A stretch of 32,849 nucleotides of DNA from Desulfurococcales archaeon (GCA_021158735.1 JAGGUC010000067.1:1-32849); one strand, 5' to 3'. Shown: positions 1-7,570, counted from the stretch's first letter. Translations and numbers: made by a program. The notes: a model not told the origin generated them from the sequence alone.

Positions 1-904
1 ACACAACGTATACCCGCCTTAACGTACTACACTTCTGCATACACATCCTTATGTAATTCACATAACGACTCCACTCCTCAAGTAGCACCTTCTCTAGCTT
101 TCCAACTCTGACAATAGTTATGGAGATATAGTGCCCACAAACCATAGGCGCACTTATATCAAGTAAGGAGCCAACAATCTCAATAAGCTTCTCAACATCT
201 TCTTCAAGCTTATTTCTATCTACATGACCATTGTATTCCTCTAGAACTCTCTTCAACTCGTGAAGCACTATATGTTTGTATAGCGATACATCGTCAGCTC
301 TATTGATGTACTCTATGAGTTTCCTAAACTCTTCATTCTCCTCGTAGACTTTTCGTACATACTGCATGAACTCCTTCAACACGTTAACATCCCTGCTAGC
401 GTATTCACGTGCTATAGAGATTGAGAGTAGCTGTGCTAGCCTAGAACCGAAGACAGGTTCTAGGTACTGCGAGACTGCGTATGGTGCCGCCATGAGGAGC
501 GTCTTAGCTATTACTTGGTTTAGATTAGTGGTATAGGGTATTCTAACAAGCAATACACCTCTCTCAAGGTCGAGTAGAACTCCTTCCTCACTAGACCACT
601 CTACATCTACATCATACTCAATACCGAGGCCGGGAGCAGCTGACCGCCTAGATACAAGGTTCTTCAGGTACTCCCTAACGTACTCCTTATGCTTACGCTT
701 AACCAAGTGGGAAGCCAGGGGGTAGTAGACCTTAAGCTTTACGTAGCGTATAGCATTCTCAACACTTCTAAACAGCTTCATCAACACCTTGAGGATTAGG
801 TAGATAGCAAAGATAATACCAAGTACTGTAAACAACGACCTTAGAGGCTCAGGTAGCTTATCAAGTATCTCAAGTATCCTAACAATATAGCTCAAGTCTA
901 TCAA
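1..904 (-). CDS. Hypothetical protein with N-terminal hydrophobic segment, 3' end runs off the window
   Basis: My own translation of the minus strand from TTG at 904-902 (LIDLSYIVRILEILDKLPEPLRSLFTVLGIIFAIYLILKVLMKLF...) stays open to base 1. It is absent from the ORF track, probably because it is truncated. A TATA-like TTTATAA lies about 25 nt upstream, consistent with a leaderless transcript. Confidence 0.7.
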   Translation of the reverse strand, partial: MIDLSYIVRILEILDKLPEPLRSLFTVLGIIFAIYLILKVLMKLFRSVENAIRYVKLKVYYPLASHLVKRKHKEYVREYLKNLVSRRSAAPGLGIEYDVDVEWSSEEGVLLDLERGVLLVRIPYTTNLNQVIAKTLLMAAPYAVSQYLEPVFGSRLAQLLSISIAREYASRDVNVLKEFMQYVRKVYEENEEFRKLIEYINRADDVSLYKHIVLHELKRVLEEYNGHVDRNKLEEDVEKLIEIVGSLLDISAPMVCGHYISITIVRVGKLEKVLLEEWSRYVNYIRMCMQKCSTLRRVYVV

Positions 905-967
905 GAAATCATTAACAGCAACGAATTATAAAGGATACCGGTTAATACTCATAACCTCTATACTACG

Positions 968-1076
968 TGGCATATCATACTTCAGTTAATACATGTTTTG
1001 ATAGCACTAATTGAATATCAGTTACATCTGTTTGGCATATCAGCTATATGCCAGCTAAGTTGGTTCTGGCATATGT
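968..1076. promoter_or_regulatory. Candidate integrase arm-type sites, TGGCATATCA family
   Basis: TGGCATATCA at 968-977 and 1033-1042, an inverted copy (tATATGCCA) near 1045-1052, and TGGCATATGT at 1067-1076 directly abutting the 42-bp core. Confidence 0.5.
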
Positions 1077-1118
1077 CTGGAGCCCCGTGGTCCGGGGTTC
1101 AAATCCCCGCGGCCCCAC
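1077..1118 (+). repeat. att-like core, copy 1: 3' half of a tRNA (probably tRNA-Pro)
   Basis: CTGGAGCCCCGTGGTCCGGGGTTCAAATCCCCGCGGCCCCAC, followed by CA. It contains a T arm (CGGGG TTCAAAT CCCCG), a TGGTC variable loop and a GGCCCC-A-CCA acceptor end, but no 5' half upstream. Identical 42 bp at 7259-7300. Confidence 0.85.
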
Positions 1119-1170
1119 CACATCAAATTTATATGAATTCTGATATTGTTCTAATTGGTGGTAGTTGCCT

Positions 1171-1202
1171 TGTTATATCACTATTTTCAGATTGTTATGT
1201 CA
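1171..1202. promoter_or_regulatory. Candidate arm-type sites, left inner end
   Basis: TGTTATATCA at 1171-1180 and TGTTATGTCA at 1193-1202. Confidence 0.5.
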
Positions 1203-1283
1203 GGTTCTAATGTGTAAGCTGAATTCAAAAGTGAATTCCTTGATTAGGGGTGGTGCTTCTTTGTTGACGTCAGGTTTATTGAT

Positions 1284-1823
1284 TTGAGGAGTATTCCTGA
1301 TGATGTAAGGTATAGGATATTCAACTATCTCTGGAATGTTAGGAGGGTTGGTAGTAGGAATTTAGGTATATCTTCTGCTTTAGCTAACATGGTTAAGAAC
1401 CGGAAGAGGAGAGTTACTGATAGCTTATTGAAGTGCATGTTAGAGCTACTTACACCTGAGGAGTACGCTGAGCTTGTTGAGGAAGTTACTGCTGTTAGAG
1501 TTGATTCTAATACATTTGTTAAGATTCTTGTATCAGCAGTTGCAGATCCTGCGCTAAAGCCTATCTTAGTAGAGTTCGTAAAGAATAGACTCGCGGCGGA
1601 GATGTTAGCTGAAACAACGAGGTACACGGTTACGAAGCAGGACTTGCAGGAGTTTAGGTCTGTTCTTGAGAAGAAGGTACTTGGTGAGATAATTGCGGTA
1701 TTAACAGGTCAGACAGACCTAGCTAAGGTGGAGATGGTTATCAGGCACTACTTTGGTGGATCAATAGAGAAGATGAGGGAATTTTACGATGAAAACGCGC
1801 CCCAAATATTGGAAGAAATCTAA
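1284..1823 (+). CDS. Integrase-N-terminal-like (HTH) protein, no catalytic domain
   Basis: 179-aa ORF starting about 165 bp after the tRNA fragment. N-terminal half resembles by eye the HTH/helical region of the recombinase at 24929-26212 (GDDVRLSILRAV.. vs PDDVRYRIFNYL..; ..LREEFESIV vs ..LTPEEYAELV). Confidence 0.5.
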   Translation: MRSIPDDVRYRIFNYLWNVRRVGSRNLGISSALANMVKNRKRRVTDSLLKCMLELLTPEEYAELVEEVTAVRVDSNTFVKILVSAVADPALKPILVEFVKNRLAAEMLAETTRYTVTKQDLQEFRSVLEKKVLGEIIAVLTGQTDLAKVEMVIRHYFGGSIEKMREFYDENAPQILEEI

Positions 1824-1828
1824 ATAAA

Positions 1829-1853
1829 TTTATATCTACTAGATAGATATAAA
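1829..1853. promoter_or_regulatory. Palindromic TATA region upstream of first phosphoesterase
   Basis: TTTATATCTA-CTAGA-TAGATATAAA, 10-bp perfect arms. A related sequence, TTTATATCTATCAGATAGGTAT, lies at 2688-2707 before the second phosphoesterase. Confidence 0.55.
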
Positions 1854-2705
1854 TTGGTGGAAGGGAAAGTGAAGATCTGTTGTGTCGGTGATATACACTA
1901 TCCGTATAGGGTAAGTTTGGAGGAGATAGTCGATAATATAGATGACGCTTGCTTTGATTCCGATATACTCGTTCTTGTAGGTGATATAACGTCTAGTGGT
2001 AACTTAGACTACGTTAGAAAGATGTTAACTAAAATTAAAGAAGCTGTTGACTCTCTCTGTTCTGGTAATTCCGGGTAACCACGACATTTATGTGGATTAT
2101 AGTGAATTATCTAGAGGCATTATCTCATTACTTAAACTGTCCATGTCCAATACTTTAGTTGAAAAGTTAGGCTGTGTAGCTTTAATGAAAGGATCGTTCA
2201 TCTTAAATAGTATAGGTTTTGTAGGTTCGATTGGATGGTATGATTACTCGTTTGCTCCCAATTGGCTCGGGCTTAGCTTAGAGGATTTTAGAGCTAAGTC
2301 TTATAGCTTGCAGGTGTGGGCTGATGAGAATTACATTAAATTGCCTTTCCAGATGAAGAATTCACGTTATATCTAGTTAATAAGTTAGAAGAAGATATCA
2401 GAAGGATCTACGATAAAGTAGATAAAATAGTTGTAGCTTTACACCATTTACCATTTAGAGAATTAGAACACTACAAGCTCAGAGCGGAATGAGACTACTT
2501 CTCGACTTTTATGGGCTCCGAAAGCTTTGGATACATCATTAAGAAGTATAGTGATAAGGTAAGGTTAGTGTTGTTCGGTCATCAACATAATGGTGTAGAG
2601 ACCAAGATATGAAAGGAAGTTAAGGGTGTTAAGTGCTGCAACTGCGCATCCTCGCTGCCACTTGTAGTTAAAAAACCTAAGACTAGATTTATATCTATCA
2701 GATAG
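1854..2705 (+). pseudogene. Calcineurin-like metallophosphoesterase, degraded
   Basis: Motifs spread over frames: GDIHYP, VGDI, GNHD, HHLPF, GHQHNG. Frame changes near 2047-2078 and 2350-2376, and in-frame TGA stops after ..YKLRAE and ..GVETKI. Confidence 0.85.
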
Positions 2706-2707
2706 GT

Positions 2708-3451
2708 ATGTATCTATGTGGGGATGGGAAAATGAAAATAATGGTTATAAGCGACTTGCATTATGATAAGCGTGTATTTAAAGGAATTGACGGGTCTAGG
2801 GCATGGGAGTGGCTGTTATCAATAGTAGATTATTATGGGCTTGATTATCTGTTAAGCTGTGGAGATTGGGGTACTGGTATTAGCTTCGAGGAATTCTATG
2901 AGTTGCTTGAGAAAACTATTGTCTTGAGTGTCTACGGCAACCACGAGAACATGGATGTTCTAACCAAACTGTACAATGTTAAGACTAGTGAATACCTACC
3001 TGTACTCATGGAAGATGCTAGAATATATGAATTTAGTGAGTTAAGGATAGCAGGTATAAGCGGGGTCATAGCTAAGAAGAGGAAGACGAAGAAGGGAGTT
3101 CCGAGACGAACACCTGGAGAATTCCTAGAAGCTGCCGAGAAGCTAAGGAACAAGAACATAGATGTACTACTCATACATTAGACACTCTACCTCCCAAACC
3201 TGTTCCCGTTCACGGCGCAGGGTTTCCGCTCGTTAACTGCTTTAGAAACCGTAAGAATAATTAAACCAAGACTAGTAATTAACGGGCACATGCATAGTGG
3301 AGGCTATAGGACACATGATTTTCCGTGGAGAACAAAGTATATCTACATAGATTCTTCGCAGAAGGAGAGACATTACCTAATATTAAATACAAATAATATG
3401 GACTTAGAAGTGTGGAGAGACTTCGAAGTAGTTGATGAAGTTGAGGTGTAG
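2708..3451 (+). pseudogene. Second metallophosphoesterase, interrupted by one in-frame TAG
   Basis: ISDLHYD, CGDWG, YGNHE, LLIH, then TAG (3179-3181), then the same frame continues TLYLPNLFPF..VINGHMHSGGYR.. to a stop at 3449-3451. Confidence 0.85.
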
Positions 3452-3480
3452 AAAGCTTTATACCTTATTTAAACATTATA

Positions 3481-3513
3481 TGTTACTGGAGTAACAACTG
3501 TTACAGTTGTTAC
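3481..3513. repeat. Overlapping perfect palindromes
   Basis: TGTTACT-GG-AGTAACA (3481-3496) overlapping GTAACAACTG-TTA-CAGTTGTTAC (3491-3513); four TGTTAC/GTAACA units in 33 bp. Confidence 0.85.
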
Positions 3514-3575
3514 CGCCGCGGAGTGGCCCCCACGGTGAGGGAGGGATGAGTCGTGGGCTCTGCCGTGACGCGGCG
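3514..3575. other. GC-rich hairpin / candidate structured RNA or origin element
   Basis: CGCCGCG (3514-3520) pairs with CGCGGCG (3569-3575), with inner CCCACG (3529-3534) pairing with CGTGGG (3552-3557). GC-rich island in AT-rich surroundings. Confidence 0.5.
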
Positions 3576-3582
3576 ACTTTCT

Positions 3583-4049
3583 CTACTTTTCGAATCTCCT
3601 GAGCTCTTCCCTAAACCTCTTAGGATTGTTCTTGAGAAGAATCCTGAAGTAATTAGCTAGATTATCTGTTATAGTTATCAGGTTGTTCATGTACTTAGCC
3701 TTGGGTTCGCTTTCAAGCACCTTAGGTTCGTAGCTTATGTACCTGCTGAGTTTGTTGTCCGCAATTATTAGTGCAGGTCTATAGCGATGTAGAAGGCTTT
3801 CCACAGCATCTATTGATTGGACAACTTGGGCTAAGTCAATCACCTCTCTTAACTTGCTGTACCTCCTAGAGAAGAACCTTAGATAACTAGCTCTCCTACT
3901 AGAAGAAACCCTACGAAAATGTCTTAGCCCAGTACAGAGACGGCCAAACACCCTACTCTTCAAAACGTGCTCTCTCATGCCAACTAGAGCTATTATTCTA
4001 GGACCGTCCTCACTAAGGTCTATAGCTATTATTAAGTTGCTTAAATCAC
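3583..4049 (-). pseudogene. Possible RNase H-fold protein; start region appears frameshifted
   Basis: 131-aa ORF (3583-3978) extends upstream in frame to ..SNLIIAIDLSEDGPRIIALVGMREH.., an RNase H-like first strand with Asp. It meets a TGA before any start codon, while GTG at 4049-4047 is out of frame. A second candidate acidic motif is ALIIADN. Confidence 0.35.
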
Positions 4050-4066
4050 ATCACCTATAGTTTTTG

Positions 4067-4420
4067 CTATAGCTTTAGGTTCTTAAGCTTGTAGTACTTC
4101 CTATGTAATTTCTTTTCTGCCCATACTTTTGCTGCTTCCACAATTTCTGTTGGTAGTTTTTCTAAATCTACAGGCCTAGATAGCTCTAGTTCACATGTTA
4201 TATTGTGTTTCTCACACTTAAGATAGAGTGATAGTGCAAATGCTAGCTCTAGCCCTCTATCGGGAAACAAGAAATACACATAGTCTTGTGAGTAAGCGAT
4301 TTCACCTTGTAATTTGATGTGCTTCCTCTTCTGATTTCTCCTGAACTTCTTGATGTTATTGAGAATGAATTCTCTTAGGTTTTTATTCTGTACTTTCCTT
4401 GGAATTCTCAGTATTATCAT
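4067..4420 (-). CDS. Hypothetical basic protein
   Basis: 117-aa ORF, same strand as and just upstream of the possible RNase H-like ORF. Confidence 0.6.
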   Translation of the reverse strand: MIILRIPRKVQNKNLREFILNNIKKFRRNQKRKHIKLQGEIAYSQDYVYFLFPDRGLELAFALSLYLKCEKHNITCELELSRPVDLEKLPTEIVEAAKVWAEKKLHRKYYKLKNLKL

Positions 4421-4506
4421 AATTCTTACCTGTTTTAATTATGCTGAAGTTAATATATAAATTGATGACTATGGTAGTAGTTGATATTTATTTGTAGATA
4501 TTAGCG

Positions 4507-5520
4507 TTGTTTTGTTGGGGCAACGGCGTGAGGGCTGCGTCGCAACTGCTGGCGCTGTTGATTTCGGAGGCTATAGTTGTTGGGCTAGCTGTTGCTGGGA
4601 GTGGAATTTTAAGTAATATTTTGCTTAGGCAGTCGCCGAGAGGTGGGAGTTTAGTTTTGGCTGGTTTCGAGTGGTGGTGGGAGGAACGTGAAGGTAATGG
4701 TTTTGTTATTTATGTGCGCGGAGTCGTTTCTAACATAGGTGTTGATGAGGTTAATATAACGGGCGTGTGGGTAGCTATTAATGGTGTTAACTATAATTTA
4801 AGATTCACTGCTAATGCTAACTTAAAATCTAACGAGTGGACAGAGGTTTTTGCTAACGGAAAAATAGTTTCTCTACCAAACAATAGTAGACTTACAGTAT
4901 TTGTTAGGTACTGTACAATAAGTAAATGTTCAGTTAGCTTTGTAGGTGCCAATATAAAGAGTTCTAGGTATTTAGTGAGGGAGGTTTACTATACAATTAC
5001 ACTTCCTGGGTACACTACTGTTACTAGAACGAGGACTTACACTGTAACTTATACTTATACAGTTACAAGTAATGTTGGGGAAACTAGTACTGTTATTAGT
5101 ACGCTTACTGAAACTGTAACTAGTGTTGCGACAGCTACGCAAACAAATACAGTTACAGTAACTACAACTGTTATTACTACAGCTACTGCAACTAAACCTG
5201 CGTGGCCTGTTAAGTTTGAAGCATGTTATGATGTTAATAATAACATAAATGTATATGGGGTGCTACAAAAACCTGTGCGCAAGGAGCCTATTCCTTATAT
5301 TGTTAAGTACTTAAGGTGTAACGTGTTTGGGTGCGATGTTCTTGCTGTAAAGGTGTTTGAATGGAAGACTGACCGAACATTCTATAGCAGGTACAGACCC
5401 GTATCAGTCGGTTCTCTGAGTTCTCTAAGAATAGAGATATGGAGTGTTGATTGGTACAGTAGTAAAATTATTCAGAAAATTTATGATCAGACTGTTGACA
5501 CCAGTATTAGATGTGCTTAG
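4507..5520 (+). CDS. Secreted or membrane-anchored protein with Thr-rich region
   Basis: 337 aa; hydrophobic N-terminus (ASQLLALLISEAIVVGLAVAGSGI), beta-rich middle, TVT/TYT-rich stalk. Confidence 0.7.
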   Translation: MFCWGNGVRAASQLLALLISEAIVVGLAVAGSGILSNILLRQSPRGGSLVLAGFEWWWEEREGNGFVIYVRGVVSNIGVDEVNITGVWVAINGVNYNLRFTANANLKSNEWTEVFANGKIVSLPNNSRLTVFVRYCTISKCSVSFVGANIKSSRYLVREVYYTITLPGYTTVTRTRTYTVTYTYTVTSNVGETSTVISTLTETVTSVATATQTNTVTVTTTVITTATATKPAWPVKFEACYDVNNNINVYGVLQKPVRKEPIPYIVKYLRCNVFGCDVLAVKVFEWKTDRTFYSRYRPVSVGSLSSLRIEIWSVDWYSSKIIQKIYDQTVDTSIRCA

Positions 5521-5547
5521 CAGTATACATTAATAAGTTGAATGCTA

Positions 5548-5953
5548 TTAAGTACATTTTGCGTTTTTGCTTGTTTTAAGCTGTTGTTGCAGTGCCTGTT
5601 GTAGGTGTTGTATAAATAGCTGTAGCTGTATTTCTCTCTGCAATCCTTCTCTAAATGGGGAATGTTTGAATGATATCATGCATTTGTTGCTGTTAGTTAC
5701 GTGTATTAATACGTGCGGGTGCTGTATTGTGTATGCGTCTCGCAACTCTATACCGTACTTTTTAAGTACATGTTCTAGTTTTTGTACCGCCTCTAGCGTT
5801 AGGCATACTTTATGCCCTGCTTTTATTAGTTGCACTATTTTGTGCTATTTTGTGCGCGAACTCATTGTCGTTTTGTATCTTAAATATTTTCTTCATTTCG
5901 TCATAGAGATCTTCCGTTTGTGCTTGTGCGCGTTTAACTGGCATAGCTCCCAT
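5548..5953 (-). pseudogene. Small element protein frameshifted by a 10-bp tandem duplication
   Basis: CTATTTTGTG occurs twice in tandem (5835-5844, 5845-5854). Removing one copy joins MGAMPVKRAQAQTEDLYDEMKKIFKIQNDNEFAHKI to VQLIKAGHKVCLTLEAVQKLEHVLKKYGIE.. in one frame. Confidence 0.75.
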
Positions 5954-6086
5954 TTTATTGCTTACTACGTTTAAAAAAGGTGTGAGTAGCTGTGTGCAAG
6001 TAGTTTTGCGGTATTTAATTATTTATTTGTTTTTTACCGTTGTCTTCTGAGCTGTCATAATAATTAAAAAATGCGGGGCTGGGAGG

Positions 6087-6638
6087 ATGCATGTTCAAAG
6101 AAGTACAGCAAAATCCGTTTATAAAATTAAGCGTGTTAGTTATGATGCTAGCTCTTCTAGTTCTGGTAATGGTGCTTCTGTATATTATAGTATATATAAT
6201 ATGACATGGTTGAGGGGTGGGCGCTGGTGGCTGTTTCCTGATGAGGTTGTTTCGGGTTCTAGGTTTGTCGAATCTGTTGGTGGTGATGTTTATTGGTTGA
6301 TGAGGCGTTTTGTTGATAGGGGGTTTAATGTTGATGTTCTTGGTGTTGATGCTACTGCGGGGTACGGTAAGAGTCTTGCTGCGGTTAAGCTTTGTGTTGA
6401 TCTTAGCTATGATGGTTGGCTCATTATTATCGCTTTCCATAGTCACGAGCTTGGTCGTAAATTGTTTGAGTATGTTCTTCGCTATGCGTTTATTCGTGAG
6501 CACTTGGTTGGTAAGAACTGGATTGGTAAGGTTCTTGCTCGGGGTTCTCTTGTTCTTCCTCGTGTGATCTATGTTGGTGGTATGGAGCGTTACTGCCCGC
6601 TGATGTGGTTGCTGGCAACTACATTAATATGTCGTTAA
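6087..6638 (+). pseudogene. N-terminal fragment of a P-loop, probably XPD/DinG-like, helicase
   Basis: Walker A in VLGVDATAGYGKSLAAVK, then VIYVGGMERYCPL, resembling the segment around the first Fe-S Cys (compare SFIYSGRKMCPLLRG in the ORF at 18699-20513). Terminates shortly afterwards without motifs II-VI. Confidence 0.55.
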
Positions 6639-6823
6639 TTAACGCTATAGTTAATAATATAAACGATGTTGCGCTGGGTGGTACGCTCAGTAGCGATTTT
6701 GTTTATGTTGCTATAGTGTTTATTGTGCTGTTTTGCAGTTCAGTGTTTTGTATTCCGTACCTAATCCGAAAGAAATTTCGGATTTCAGAATCCGACCATA
6801 AGCTCAAGCAAATTCGCGCATGA
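6605..6823 (+). CDS. Small putative membrane protein
   Basis: 72-aa ORF with one hydrophobic segment (FVYVAIVFIVLFCSSVFCIPYLI). Confidence 0.3.
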   Translation: MVAGNYINMSLINAIVNNINDVALGGTLSSDFVYVAIVFIVLFCSSVFCIPYLIRKKFRISESDHKLKQIRA

Positions 6824-6851
6824 GGGCAGCCAAGGTCGGATTCCGCCCTCA
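6763..6851. repeat. Inverted-repeat cluster with hairpin and pseudoknot topology
   Basis: AATCCGAAA-GAAA-TTTCGGATT (6763-6784). GAATCCGACC (6788-6797) pairs with GGTCGGATTC (6834-6843). TGAGGGC (6821-6827) pairs with GCCCTCA (6845-6851), interleaved with the previous pair. Confidence 0.8.
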
Positions 6852-6894
6852 ATTCGAAAAGAAAAGTAACGGGATGAATTAAAGTCTTAAGTTT

Positions 6895-6923
6895 TTGGCA
6901 CAAACTTAAATAAGTTGTGCCAA
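6895..6923. promoter_or_regulatory. Palindromic promoter/operator upstream of AbrB-like gene
   Basis: TTGGCACAAACTT-AAAT-AAGTTGTGCCAA: 12-bp arms with one extra A, centred on a TATA-like CTTAAATA. Confidence 0.6.
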
Positions 6924-6973
6924 GCCTTTTCTCAATTTTAAAGAATTTGTTTCCTCTTTTGCTGAGTGATAGT

Positions 6974-7150
6974 ATGAGTCTCGTAGAGTTACTGAAGTCA
7001 CGTAAGCTATTACCCCTAGGTCAGCGTAGAATTTCCAGGCTTGGTAATGATAGGTACATTGTTTACTTACCAGCGGAATTAAATGATTTATGGAAAGAAT
7101 TGAATGAGACTAGAGCTAAGGTTAAGGTATACATAGAGCTGGAAGCATAG
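6974..7150 (+). CDS. Small AbrB-like regulator
   Basis: From ATG 6974: MSLVELLKSRKLLPLGQRRISRLGNDRYIVYLPAELNDLWKELNETRAKVKVYIELEA. Confidence 0.55.
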   Translation: MSLVELLKSRKLLPLGQRRISRLGNDRYIVYLPAELNDLWKELNETRAKVKVYIELEA

Positions 7151-7151
7151 T

Positions 7152-7258
7152 TGTTATATCACCCATGAGTTAATAGTGTATTTGAATTCAGCTATGAATT
7201 CGTATTTGCTACCATGTTATATCAATTATATCACAGTTACGTAGCTTCTGTTATATCA
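7152..7258. promoter_or_regulatory. Candidate integrase arm-type sites, TGTTATATCA family (right inner end)
   Basis: TGTTATATCA at 7152-7161, 7215-7224 and 7249-7258 (abutting the core), plus AATTATATCA at 7224-7233. Confidence 0.55.
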
Positions 7259-7300
7259 CTGGAGCCCCGTGGTCCGGGGTTCAAATCCCCGCGGCCCCAC
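7259..7300 (+). repeat. att-like core, copy 2: same tRNA 3' half
   Basis: 42-bp exact match to 1077-1118; no tRNA 5' half upstream. Confidence 0.85.
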
Positions 7301-7351
7301 TAAATAAACTAATACAAGTTCTGACATGATTCTACTCGGTGGCAGTCACCT

Positions 7352-7384
7352 TGTTATTTCACCATTTTTCAGACTGTTATATCA
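7352..7384. promoter_or_regulatory. Candidate arm-type sites beyond copy 2
   Basis: TGTTATTTCA (7352-7361) and TGTTATATCA (7375-7384), at spacing similar to the pair at 1171-1202. Confidence 0.45.
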
Positions 7385-7439
7385 AGTTCTAAGCTATGAA
7401 CTGAGTTCAGCTTTGAATTCATTATTCAAAGTGATGGTT

Positions 7440-7570
7440 ATGGTTGATAATTAAGTATATTGATTTGGGGATTCCAATGATATTTATTATATAGTGCTTG
7501 ACCACTCCCTGGAAGGTTAGGAGGGCTGACAATAGGAGTCTAGGTATATCTCCTAGCTTAACTAACGCCT
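7440..7570 (+). pseudogene. Degenerate second copy of the integrase-N-like gene start
   Basis: TTGATTTGGGGATTCC..CCCTGGAAGGTTAGGAGGGCTGACAATAGGAGTCTAGGTATATCTCCTAGCTTAACTAAC parallels the 1275-1390 region; no open frame. Confidence 0.65.

Larger units (their letters stand above)
1077..7300. mobile_element. Decaying integrated element (about 6.2 kb) bounded by tRNA-derived direct repeats
   Basis: Direct repeats at both ends, element-like cargo, integrase-N-like ORF next to the left repeat, and TGTTATATCA-type repeats on the inner side of both ends (1171-1202 and 7152-7258). Confidence 0.75.

Noticed and set aside
1077-1120. Functional tRNA gene at 1077 or 7259
   Set aside because: No D arm, anticodon 5' stem or acceptor 5' strand upstream of either copy; only 3' halves are present.
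998-1210. 70-aa ORF across the tRNA fragment
   Set aside because: It reads through the att core and arm-like repeats, with no protein-like composition; most likely chance.
5567-5974. 135-aa Cys-rich plus-strand ORF
   Set aside because: Antisense to the better-supported frameshifted minus-strand gene; Cys/Ser/Leu richness is typical of antisense reading.
6015-6503. 162-aa minus-strand ORF rich in Asn/Thr/Pro
   Set aside because: Antisense to the Walker A-containing ORF; biased composition suggests a spurious frame.
6310-6567. 85-aa hydrophobic ORF inside the helicase fragment
   Set aside because: Out-of-frame reading of a GTT/CTT-rich coding region.
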